This document shows, in pieces, positions 1-6,566 of a stretch of 21,094 nt of DNA. Positions within the stretch are counted from its first letter, which is position 1, and every line of letters starts with the position of its first letter. The DNA comes from CF-161 sp035263645 (GTDB lineage Bacteria > Chloroflexota > Dormibacteria > Dormibacterales > Dormibacteraceae). The notes below the pieces were generated by a model. It did no database searches. It saw nothing but the letters and a program-made list of their open reading frames with translations, and had not been told where the DNA came from. The translations under genes and the position numbers were made by a program. Location: the NCBI GenBank assembly GCA_035263645.1, contig DATFRD010000099.1:1-21094 (forward strand). Reading direction: 5' to 3'.

Positions 1-1
1 G

Positions 2-355
2 CCGCTGCAGCGGCCCCGGCCACCGGTCTGGATCGGCGGCGGCGGCGAGCAGGTGCTGCGGCTGGTCGCCCGCCACGCGGACGTCTGGACGGCCACGTAC
101 CGGGCCGGCGCCGAGACGGCCGAGCGGCTGGCGGAGGCCTGCGCGGCGATCGGCCGCGACCCCGCGGAGATCCGCCACGCGTCGGAGTGCGCGTGGGACG
201 GCGAGAGCGTCGATCAGCTCGTCGAGACCTGCGGCCGGGCGGTGGAGGCCAGCTTCACCGAGCTGGTCATCACGCTGTACCGGCCGTCCGCGGCCCCGGA
301 GATGGCGCACCGGGTGGCGGAGGCCCTGCCCGACCTCCGACGGCTGGGAGCCTGA
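2..355 (+). CDS. LLM-class flavin-dependent oxidoreductase (C-terminal part)
   Basis: This is the last 117 codons of a luciferase-like monooxygenase; the start lies before the window. The frame begins at base 2 and reads PPVWIGGGGEQVLRLVARHA, followed by DVWTA. The pattern 'P-[VI]-W-I-G-G-G-G-...-L-R-L-V-A-R-H-A-D-x-W' is the hallmark of the C-terminal third of the LLM family, including F420- and FMN-dependent types. These are (beta/alpha)8-barrel enzymes that oxidise diverse substrates with reduced flavin or F420. The rest (helices rich in Ala, Glu and Arg, ending RRLGA) fits the last barrel helices. The cofactor cannot be told because the N-terminal half is missing. The stop is 28 bases before the next gene on the same strand, which however appears to have its own promoter. 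Confidence 0.85.
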   Translation, partial: PLQRPRPPVWIGGGGEQVLRLVARHADVWTATYRAGAETAERLAEACAAIGRDPAEIRHASECAWDGESVDQLVETCGRAVEASFTELVITLYRPSAAPEMAHRVAEALPDLRRLGA

Positions 356-369
356 GCCGGGCCGCCCCC

Positions 370-375
370 TAGGAT
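370..375 (+). promoter_or_regulatory. -10 element TAGGAT of a probable leaderless promoter
   Basis: TAGGAT matches TANNNT and ends 8 bases before the ATG at 384. No purine-rich Shine-Dalgarno sequence lies between them. A transcript starting 6-8 bases after the -10 element would begin at or next to the start codon. No clear -35 is visible. Confidence 0.5.
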
Positions 376-383
376 CGTGCCAC

Positions 384-1229
384 ATGGAAACCCTTATGAC
401 CGGGATCGCGTTCGGGGAGTCGCCACGCTGGCACGAGGGCCGCCTGTGGTTCTCCGACTGGGGCGCGCAGGAGCTCATCGCCGTCGACCTCGCCGGGAAC
501 AGCGAGGTCATCGCCCGCGTGGAGTCGTTCCCGTTTTCCATCGACTGGCTGCCCGACGGGCGGCTCCTCATCGTCCATTCGCGGGATCGGCTCCTGCTGC
601 GCCGGGAGCTGGACGGGACGCTCGTGACCCACGCCGACCTGGGCCGCGTCTCGGACCGCGGCTGGAACGAGATCGTCGTGGACGGCCGGGGCAGCGCCTA
701 CGTCAACAGCGTCGGCTTCGACCTCATGGCCGGCGAAGAGCCCCGGTCGGGAATCGTCGCCCTGGCCGGCCCGGACGGCTCGGCTCGACAGGTGGCCGAC
801 GCCCTGGCGTTCCCCAACGGCATGGTCGTGACGCCGGACAACTCGACGCTGATCGTCGCCGAGTCGTACGCGTCCAGGCTCACGGCGTTCGACATCGCCG
901 CCGACGGCGGCCTGTCGGACCGCCGGGTATGGGCCGAGCTCGGCGGTGGGGTGCCGGACGGCATCTGCATGGACGCGGAGGGCGCCGTCTGGTACGCCGA
1001 CGTCCCCAACCGGTGCTGCGTCCGCGTCAGGGAGGGCGGCGAGGCACTGCAGACGATCGAGCTCGACCGCGGCTGCTTCGCGTGCATGCTCGGGGCGGCG
1101 GACCGGAGGACGCTGTTCCTGGTCGCGAGGGAATGGCGCGGGCCATCGGGCGCGACCGACGGGGAACGAACGGGCCAGATCCTGACGGCCGGCGCACCGG
1201 CACCAGGCGCCGGCTGGCCGCAGGCGTGA
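384..1229 (+). CDS. SMP-30/gluconolactonase/LRE family protein
   Basis: The 281-residue product is a six-bladed beta-propeller of the SMP-30/gluconolactonase (LRE-like) family, metal-dependent lactonases that open sugar-acid or other lactones. The N-terminus reads GESPRWHEGRLWFSD, the characteristic first-blade motif, with Glu12 as the expected metal ligand. Further ligand motifs follow in the usual order: WNEIVVDGRG (Asn95), FPNGM (Asn145) and PDGICMDAEG (Asp192). This matches the Glu/Asn/Asp metal set of SMP-30. Length is usual for the family and no signal peptide is present, so it should be cytoplasmic. The ATG at 384 places the first motif directly after the start. The gene converges on the AlkZ-like gene with 16 bases between the stops. 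The substrate is unknown; a link to the upstream monooxygenase is only suggested by adjacency. Confidence 0.88.
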   Translation: METLMTGIAFGESPRWHEGRLWFSDWGAQELIAVDLAGNSEVIARVESFPFSIDWLPDGRLLIVHSRDRLLLRRELDGTLVTHADLGRVSDRGWNEIVVDGRGSAYVNSVGFDLMAGEEPRSGIVALAGPDGSARQVADALAFPNGMVVTPDNSTLIVAESYASRLTAFDIAADGGLSDRRVWAELGGGVPDGICMDAEGAVWYADVPNRCCVRVREGGEALQTIELDRGCFACMLGAADRRTLFLVAREWRGPSGATDGERTGQILTAGAPAPGAGWPQA

Positions 1230-1245
1230 GGTCCGGAGGGCCGGG

Positions 1246-2400
1246 CTACGTCGGGAGCTCGGACTTCGCGTCCACGCCGCGATCCAGGGCGAGGGCGGCC
1301 TCGGCGCCCAGGAAGCGGCCCACGTCCTCTGCCTCCGCCTTGAGGCCCGCCAGCACGTCCTCGCCCAGCGCCTCGAAGGGCCGGACCCGGACCGCGAGAC
1401 GGCCGCCGCTGCGTTCCTGGCGCCACGTCCCGACGACCTCACCTTGCACGACCACGGCCGGGTGGATCCAGCCGCCGCCGGCCTGGACGTGTCGCGCGAA
1501 CCGGCGCGGCAGCGCCAGGTCCCGGCTGCGGTAGCCGAGGAGGTACGCGTCGAAGGCTCCGAGCAGGCGCACGACCGGCGGCCGCCCGATGACGTCAGGC
1601 GGTTCCTCCCCGGGCTCCACCAGCGCCGCCTGGCCGCCGATCGTGACCTCGGCCAGCCCGCGCGCCGCCCGGCCCATGCCCCGCCGGGCCGCCTGCAGCC
1701 CCAGGCCCGACCAGCGCGCGAAGTCGTCGACGGTGGCCGGTCCGTGGCCCCGCACGTATCGGCGGGCCAGCTCCGCCAGCGAGCTCTCGGCGTCCAGGTC
1801 CGGCGGCCGGCCCACCCAGTCCTCGAGCAGCACGTAGGTCGGCTCGTCGCCCTCGCGCTCGGGCCCCCGGCAGACCAGGCCCCGCATGCCCGCGTAGGCG
1901 ACCAGGTGCGCGCCGGCCTGGCCCACCGGCTCGACCGCTATGCCGCGGCTCCGCACCTCCCGGACCAGCTCCTGCCGGGTGAGCGGTCCCAGAGCGGCGA
2001 GGCGATCGCGGATGACCGGCAGCGCCAGGGCGCAGGTCCGCTCGTCGAGCCCCAGCTGCAGCCTGCGCGCCCGGCCGGCGGCCGCGCAGCCCGGGCCCAG
2101 GAGCGCGACCATCCAGCCGGCGTCCTCGGCCGCGACCATGTGCAGGGTGCCCCGCATCAGCCAGGTGCGGACCACCGCTCGCTCGGCGCCGCAGGCCCGG
2201 TCCACGTCAGCGGCCACCAGGTCGCAGCTGCGACAGCGCACGGCCAGGCGGGCGGCCCGCGTGTCCTGCGCCTGGAGCGCGCCGACGCCGGCGGCCACCT
2301 CCCGGACGGAACCTGGCCGGGGACCCGTCAGCAGCTGGGACCGGAGCCGGCGGATGCGGACCCGGGCGTCGGTCACGGCGTGCCTGGTGCTGGTGTCCAT
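1246..2400 (-). CDS. AlkZ-like winged-helix DNA glycosylase (HTH_42 family)
   Basis: The 384-residue protein belongs to the winged-helix family PF06224, whose characterised members AlkZ and YcaQ are DNA glycosylases that unhook interstrand crosslinks and excise bulky alkylated purines. The N-terminus has RIRRLRSQLL, then GVGALQAQDTRAA, which contains the catalytic-type Q-x-Q motif (Gln43, Gln45). QxQ is the AlkZ type; YcaQ has QxD. Later come RTWLMRGTLHMVAAED (the first-domain signature) and RLLGAFDAYLLGYRSRD near the C-terminus, both typical. I chose the ATG at 2400 because it precedes the conserved helix by about 12 residues; GTG at 2403 is equally possible, and an in-frame ATG at 2466 would add a non-conserved tail. 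GGAGGAG at 2416-2422 (minus strand) lies 12-15 bases upstream, slightly far for a Shine-Dalgarno. The gene is divergent from the nurA operon, which suggests a DNA-repair neighbourhood. Confidence 0.85.
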   Translation of the reverse strand: MDTSTRHAVTDARVRIRRLRSQLLTGPRPGSVREVAAGVGALQAQDTRAARLAVRCRSCDLVAADVDRACGAERAVVRTWLMRGTLHMVAAEDAGWMVALLGPGCAAAGRARRLQLGLDERTCALALPVIRDRLAALGPLTRQELVREVRSRGIAVEPVGQAGAHLVAYAGMRGLVCRGPEREGDEPTYVLLEDWVGRPPDLDAESSLAELARRYVRGHGPATVDDFARWSGLGLQAARRGMGRAARGLAEVTIGGQAALVEPGEEPPDVIGRPPVVRLLGAFDAYLLGYRSRDLALPRRFARHVQAGGGWIHPAVVVQGEVVGTWRQERSGGRLAVRVRPFEALGEDVLAGLKAEAEDVGRFLGAEAALALDRGVDAKSELPT

Positions 2401-2493
2401 CACGTTCCTGTCGTTCTCCTCCGGGCTGCCGCCCGTCCCGATCGGGCCTGCCCACGATCTTGGCACGCCCTCCGCGCCCGGCGGCCGTCCGCC

Positions 2494-2524
2494 CTGACTG
2501 CACGGGCTCCCGACGCGTTACCCT
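2494..2524 (+). promoter_or_regulatory. Promoter of the nurA-herA-mre11-rad50 operon
   Basis: CTGACT at 2494-2499 resembles a -35 element, and TACCCT at 2519-2524 resembles a -10, with a 19-base spacer. The -10 ends 9 bases before the GTG at 2534 and there is no Shine-Dalgarno, so the mRNA should have almost no leader. The element lies in the 133-bp region shared with the divergent AlkZ-like gene. Confidence 0.45.
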
Positions 2525-2533
2525 CGGTCGTCG

Positions 2534-3487
2534 GTGACCACGATCCACGTCGAGGACTGGCAGGGCGTCTACGGCTCGCCCTACCTGGTGCTCTCGGACG
2601 ATCCCGGCGCCGCGGACGTGCGGCTGGTCGAGGACGGAGAGCGGCTGGTGCGGCATGGGTCGGAACCCGTGGGCGGCCGGCACCGCAGCCTGGCCTTCGT
2701 CGACGGCGTCCGCCGGATCGAGGCGGCGCTGTACCGGTTCGACGAGGAGACCGGCCGGGTGGGCCGGGCCGTGGCCGGCAGCCATGCCTGCGGCGCCGTC
2801 CTCGCAGACGGCGACAGCCGGCCGGGGTTCGAACGCGAGCGGGTGCGGCGCCTCGTGATCTGCGGCGGCGACCTGCCGTTCGAGATCCCGGCGGCGCGCG
2901 GCGGCTGGGCCTGGGATAGCCGGTCCATCCACGACGATGACCCTGACGCCCTGCGGGCGGAGCTCCAGGTCAGGATGCGCCAGGAGGAGGGCGTCCTGGC
3001 CGAGCGCCTGGCCGAAGAGGGCCGGCTGGTCGTCGTGGACGGCCCGCTGACCTACGTGCGCAGTCGCGACCAGCCCGTGATCGGCTACGTGAAGACCCAC
3101 AGCCGCGCGCTGCTCGACCCCGAGCACCACCGCGAGCTGCCGAGGCTGCGGCCCGGCGAGCGCACCAGCCTGTTCACCCTGGGCCGCGACCGCTACTCCT
3201 GCTACCTCAGGCTGGTCCCCACCGGCGGCATCTCGGGGCCGTGGGCGGGGATCGTGCGGCTGGAGGTCCCCCAGTCGGCCGGGCTGCCGGCCGCCGTGCG
3301 GGTCGCCGAGGAGGCGGCGGCGATCCTTCCCCGCTACGCCGGGGTCGCTCATCGCGACCCGCGGGCGCCGCAGAACCTCCAGCCCGTCGGAGCGCTCGAG
3401 GTCCGGCTGCGCCACCTGCTCGGCGATCCGGGCCTGGCCTACCGTGCCGTCCGCGAGGCTGTCCACCAGCTCGCGACCGCCGGATGA
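2534..3487 (+). CDS. nurA: NurA-domain 5'-to-3' nuclease
   Basis: The 317-residue product looks like a NurA nuclease, the partner of the HerA translocase in DNA double-strand-break end resection. NurA has an RNase H-like fold with Mn-dependent endo- and exonuclease activity. Visible family features are the first catalytic-type Asp in LAFVDGVRRIEA (Asp57, matching the 'DG[ST]' motif), VVVDGPLTYV (Asp169), the following GYVKTHSRALL (Lys187, matching the 'G-x-x-K' motif), and a C-terminal YAGVAHRDPRAP segment like the conserved region near the end of NurA. The DG motif has Val where many family members have Ser. The GTG at 2534 is the only start that keeps the N-terminus and sits just after a -10 element. 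herA begins 45 bases downstream on the same strand. Overall sequence similarity to archaeal NurA is low by eye; the call rests on motif order plus context. Confidence 0.8.
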   Translation: MTTIHVEDWQGVYGSPYLVLSDDPGAADVRLVEDGERLVRHGSEPVGGRHRSLAFVDGVRRIEAALYRFDEETGRVGRAVAGSHACGAVLADGDSRPGFERERVRRLVICGGDLPFEIPAARGGWAWDSRSIHDDDPDALRAELQVRMRQEEGVLAERLAEEGRLVVVDGPLTYVRSRDQPVIGYVKTHSRALLDPEHHRELPRLRPGERTSLFTLGRDRYSCYLRLVPTGGISGPWAGIVRLEVPQSAGLPAAVRVAEEAAAILPRYAGVAHRDPRAPQNLQPVGALEVRLRHLLGDPGLAYRAVREAVHQLATAG

Positions 3488-3515
3488 TCCCTGGACGCGT
3501 CAGGAGCCGCGAGAC

Positions 3516-3521
3516 TACCCT
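3516..3521 (+). promoter_or_regulatory. -10 element TACCCT before herA
   Basis: TACCCT, identical to the nurA -10, lies in the 45-base gap between nurA and herA and ends 11 bases before the herA ATG. A weak -35 (TGGACG, 3492-3497) lies 18 bases upstream. No Shine-Dalgarno precedes herA. This may be an internal promoter giving extra herA-mre11-rad50 mRNA. Confidence 0.35.
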
Positions 3522-3532
3522 CCCTGGTACCG

Positions 3533-5332
3533 ATGGCAGAGGACCAGTTAGCCGAGGCGCGGCACCTGGGGCTGGTGGACGGTGCCGTCGACGCGACCAC
3601 GAGGAGGTTCTCGCTGCTCCTCGACGAGCAGGCGGTGGTGCAGCTCGACGACCTCGTCGCCGTGACCCAGGAGCTCCCCGACGGTCGCGTTCTCACGCAC
3701 TACGGGATCGTGGTCGAGGGCTTCGGCCGCATCGAGGGCGCGAGCCTCGCGACGGACACCCGCCGCATCGCCGGCGACCGGACGATGCCGGGCGAGGAGA
3801 TCCGCCGCGTGGAGGTCCAGGTGCTGCGCACGGTGCCCGAGCTCTGGCTGCCCCCGAGGCCCGGCTCGGTCGCGGTCGCCGCCCACGGCGTCCACCGCGA
3901 GCAGGCCCTCTTTCTCGACCAGATGGAGCGCAGGCTGGCGGTCGGGCTGGACCAGGCAGGGCTGCCCGTCTACGCCGACTTCAGCTTCCTGAACGGGGAG
4001 AAGGGCGGCCACCTCTCGATCTCGGGAATCTCCGGGGTGGCCACGAAGACCAGCTATGCGCTGTTCCTGCTCTACATGCTGTTCGAGACCGCCGAGGGCC
4101 GGCGGCTCCTCGGCGCCAGCTCGCCCCAGACCCGAGCGCTGGTGTTCAACGTCAAGGGCGAGGACCTCCTCCACCTGGACCGGCCGAACGCCAGGTTCGC
4201 AGGCCGGCCCGAGGCGCGCGACCAGTGGCGGGCGCTGGGCGTGCACGACCCGGGCCGGTTCGAGCGGGTCCGCATCTACGTGCCCCGCTCGCCGGCGAGC
4301 CGGCCCGGCGTGGTGGTCCCGGACACGAAGACCAGGCCCGCGCGCGAGGTCCTGACCTTCGGCTGGTCGCCGATGGAGTTCATCCGCCAGGGCCTGCTCC
4401 GCTTCTGCTTCACCGACGCTTCCGACGCCCGCAACCAGATCTCGTTCGTCGAGCAGCGGGTGCGGGTGCAGCTCGCCCGCTGGGCCTATCCGATGGATGC
4501 CGAGCCCGGCTCCGTGGTCCTCGCCCCGCCGCCGGCCGGCACCAGCTTCAACCTCGACCGGGTCCTGCACGAGCGGCGGCCCGCGAAGCGGCAGGGCGAA
4601 GGCCGCCCCTTCCGCGACTTCTCCGACCTGGTGGACTTCCTGACAGCGCAGCTGGTTCCGGAGGACGGCGGCCCGCCGGACCCGGGCTGGACGGGCGGCG
4701 TCGCCCAGGCCACCACGCTCGCCTTCATCCGCCGGCTGGCCGCGCAGGTGCAGCGCATCGGGCACCTCGTCTCCAGCGAGACCCAGGACGTGCGGCTGGA
4801 GGAGCCGCTCACGGTCGTGGACATCCACCCGCTGCACGACGACGCCCAGCGCTTCGTGGTTGGCGCGCTCCTCGACAGGCTGTTCGAGGACAAGCAGGGC
4901 CAGGGTCGTGAGCCGCTCCGGTTCGTCGTCCTGGACGAGCTGAACAAGTACGCGCCCAGGGAGGGGACCAGCCCGATCAAGGACCTGCTGGTCGACATCG
5001 CGGCGCGCGGCCGCAGCCTGGGAGTCCTGCTGATCGGCGCCCAGCAGTCGGCCGGCGACGTCGAGCCCGCGGTCGTCCGCAACGCGTCCGTCAAGGTGGT
5101 GGGCCGCCTGGACGCCGGTGAGTCGCAGGAGTATCGCTTCCTCTCGCCCGAGCTTCGCGAGCGCGCCGCGCGGTTCCTCCCGGGCACCATGGTCCTCGAC
5201 CAGCCGCTTATCCCCGCCCCGATCCCGATCCGGTTCCCCTTCCCGGCCTTCGCGACCAACGTGGCCGAGGCGACGGCGGCCGACCCGGAGGCCGAGGCCA
5301 GCGAGGTCGCGGAGATCTTCCGGAGCCTCTAA
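3533..5332 (+). CDS. herA: HerA-type DNA translocase ATPase (DUF87)
   Basis: The 599-residue protein is a HerA/FtsK-superfamily ATPase. HerA forms a hexameric ring that pumps DNA and drives the NurA nuclease. Residues 1-110 fit the N-terminal HAS beta-barrel (RRFSLLLDEQAVVQLDDLVAV, then YGIVVEGFGRIEG). The Walker A region is GISGVATKTS at 165-174. It lacks the usual glycine before the Lys and is one residue longer than the standard GxxGxGKT loop, but Lys172-Thr173 are present. Walker B is FVVLDELNKYAP (Asp468-Glu469), which replaces the archaeal 'DEAHNY'. The segment LLIGAQQSAGDVEPAVVRNASVKVVGRLD matches the C-terminal sensor and arginine-finger region of HerA. The TAA stop directly abuts the GTG of the next gene, which implies translational coupling to mre11. 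It could formally be another DUF87 ATPase, but the four-gene context makes HerA the best reading. Confidence 0.85.
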   Translation: MAEDQLAEARHLGLVDGAVDATTRRFSLLLDEQAVVQLDDLVAVTQELPDGRVLTHYGIVVEGFGRIEGASLATDTRRIAGDRTMPGEEIRRVEVQVLRTVPELWLPPRPGSVAVAAHGVHREQALFLDQMERRLAVGLDQAGLPVYADFSFLNGEKGGHLSISGISGVATKTSYALFLLYMLFETAEGRRLLGASSPQTRALVFNVKGEDLLHLDRPNARFAGRPEARDQWRALGVHDPGRFERVRIYVPRSPASRPGVVVPDTKTRPAREVLTFGWSPMEFIRQGLLRFCFTDASDARNQISFVEQRVRVQLARWAYPMDAEPGSVVLAPPPAGTSFNLDRVLHERRPAKRQGEGRPFRDFSDLVDFLTAQLVPEDGGPPDPGWTGGVAQATTLAFIRRLAAQVQRIGHLVSSETQDVRLEEPLTVVDIHPLHDDAQRFVVGALLDRLFEDKQGQGREPLRFVVLDELNKYAPREGTSPIKDLLVDIAARGRSLGVLLIGAQQSAGDVEPAVVRNASVKVVGRLDAGESQEYRFLSPELRERAARFLPGTMVLDQPLIPAPIPIRFPFPAFATNVAEATAADPEAEASEVAEIFRSL

Positions 5333-6562
5333 GTGCGCGTCCTCCACACGGCGGACTGGCACATCGGCCGGTTCCTGATGGGCCAGCCCCGGAACGAGGA
5401 CGTCCGGGCCGCGGTCGAGGAGGTCGTCGCCATGGCCAGGGCGGAGCGGCCCGACCTGGTCGTTCACGCGGGCGACGTGTTCGACGGCCTGCGCCCCGCC
5501 TACGACGACCTCCGGTGGGGCGTCGACGCGCTGCGGGAGCTCGCTTCCGTGGCACCCACGATCGTCCTCTGCGGCAACCACGACGCCCCGGCGCTCTTCA
5601 GCCTCCTGGATCGCCTTTTGGGCCCGGACTCGCGCCTGCGGTTCGTCGCGAAGCCGCTGCCGCCCGACGCCGGCGGCGTCATCGAGGTGCCAGGGCCTCG
5701 GGACCAGGTCGTGCGCATCGCACCCATCCCCTTCATCCACGCCAACCGGATCGTCCCGCTCCTGGAGGACCCGGCCACGTGGATGACCAGCTACGCCGAC
5801 CGCGTTGACCGGGTCCAGCAGGCGCTGGCCGCCGGCCTGACGCGCGGCTACGACCCCGGCCGCCACGTGCTGCTGCTGGCCGCGCACCTCTTCGTCACCG
5901 GCGCCCGCTTCTCCACCAGCGAGCGGCCGCTGACGGTGACGGATGTGTATGCCACCCACGCCGAGCGGCTGCCGCAGGTCAGCTACGCCGCGTTCGGACA
6001 CGTCCACCGCCCTCAGCGCCTGCCGGGCGCCGTCGCGGGCCGCTACGCCGGCAGCGTCGTCCAGCTCGACTTCGGCGAGTTGGACGAGCAGAAGGAGGTC
6101 GTGATCGTCGAGGCCGAGCCGGGGCGGCCGGCCAGGGTCGAGACGCGGCCCCTGTCGGCCGGCCGGCCGCTGCGGCGCCTCGAGGGCACGCTGGCCGAGA
6201 TCCAGGCAGTGGCGCCCACGGTCGGCCGGTCGCTGTGCACCGTGGTGGTCCGCACCGAGTCGGTGATGCCTGACCTCAGCCACCGCCTCGCGGAGCTGCT
6301 GCCGGACGCGGTGCTGCTGAACGTCCAGGAGGACAGCGCTGCGACCCGGGTGCGGGTGCTGACCGAGGCCGACGCGGCCGCCGGCCGCGAGCCGACCTTC
6401 CCGGAGCTGTTCCGCGAGTTCGTGGGGGTGCGCGGGACCCGCGCCGGCTCCGCCGACCGGGTCATCCGCTACTTCGACGAGCTGCTCGCGGCCGTCGCGC
6501 AGGAGGAGCCCGGCCAGCTCCGGGACGTGGACCTTCTCGAGCTGCCGGTGGAGGCCGATTAG
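5333..6562 (+). CDS. sbcD: Mre11/SbcD-type DNA exonuclease
   Basis: The 409-residue protein is the nuclease subunit of an Mre11-Rad50 (SbcCD) complex, which opens hairpins and trims blocked DNA ends. All metal-binding motifs of the Mre11 phosphoesterase fold are seen in order: ADWHIG (Asp8, His10), HAGDVFD (Asp48), CGNHD (Asn82, His83, Asp84), LLAAHLFVTG (His185) and FGHVHRPQ (His223, His225). The C-terminal 120 residues form the capping region, ending in an acidic tail (VDLLELPVEAD). The gene starts with GTG at 5333, immediately after the herA TAA, and the first residues MRVLHTADWHIG are the exact family N-terminus, so the start is firm. rad50 begins 4 bases after its stop. All catalytic residues are intact, so activity is expected. 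Confidence 0.95.
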   Translation: MRVLHTADWHIGRFLMGQPRNEDVRAAVEEVVAMARAERPDLVVHAGDVFDGLRPAYDDLRWGVDALRELASVAPTIVLCGNHDAPALFSLLDRLLGPDSRLRFVAKPLPPDAGGVIEVPGPRDQVVRIAPIPFIHANRIVPLLEDPATWMTSYADRVDRVQQALAAGLTRGYDPGRHVLLLAAHLFVTGARFSTSERPLTVTDVYATHAERLPQVSYAAFGHVHRPQRLPGAVAGRYAGSVVQLDFGELDEQKEVVIVEAEPGRPARVETRPLSAGRPLRRLEGTLAEIQAVAPTVGRSLCTVVVRTESVMPDLSHRLAELLPDAVLLNVQEDSAATRVRVLTEADAAAGREPTFPELFREFVGVRGTRAGSADRVIRYFDELLAAVAQEEPGQLRDVDLLELPVEAD

Positions 6563-6566
6563 GGGG

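Noticed and set aside
2401..2466. Longer start for the AlkZ-like gene at 2466
   Set aside because: The 22 extra residues are not conserved in the family and would place the QxQ motif too far from the N-terminus.
3548..6283. A 911-codon open frame antisense to herA and mre11
   Set aside because: It covers conserved genes on the other strand and is rich in Asp/Val/His/Arg typical of a mirror frame.
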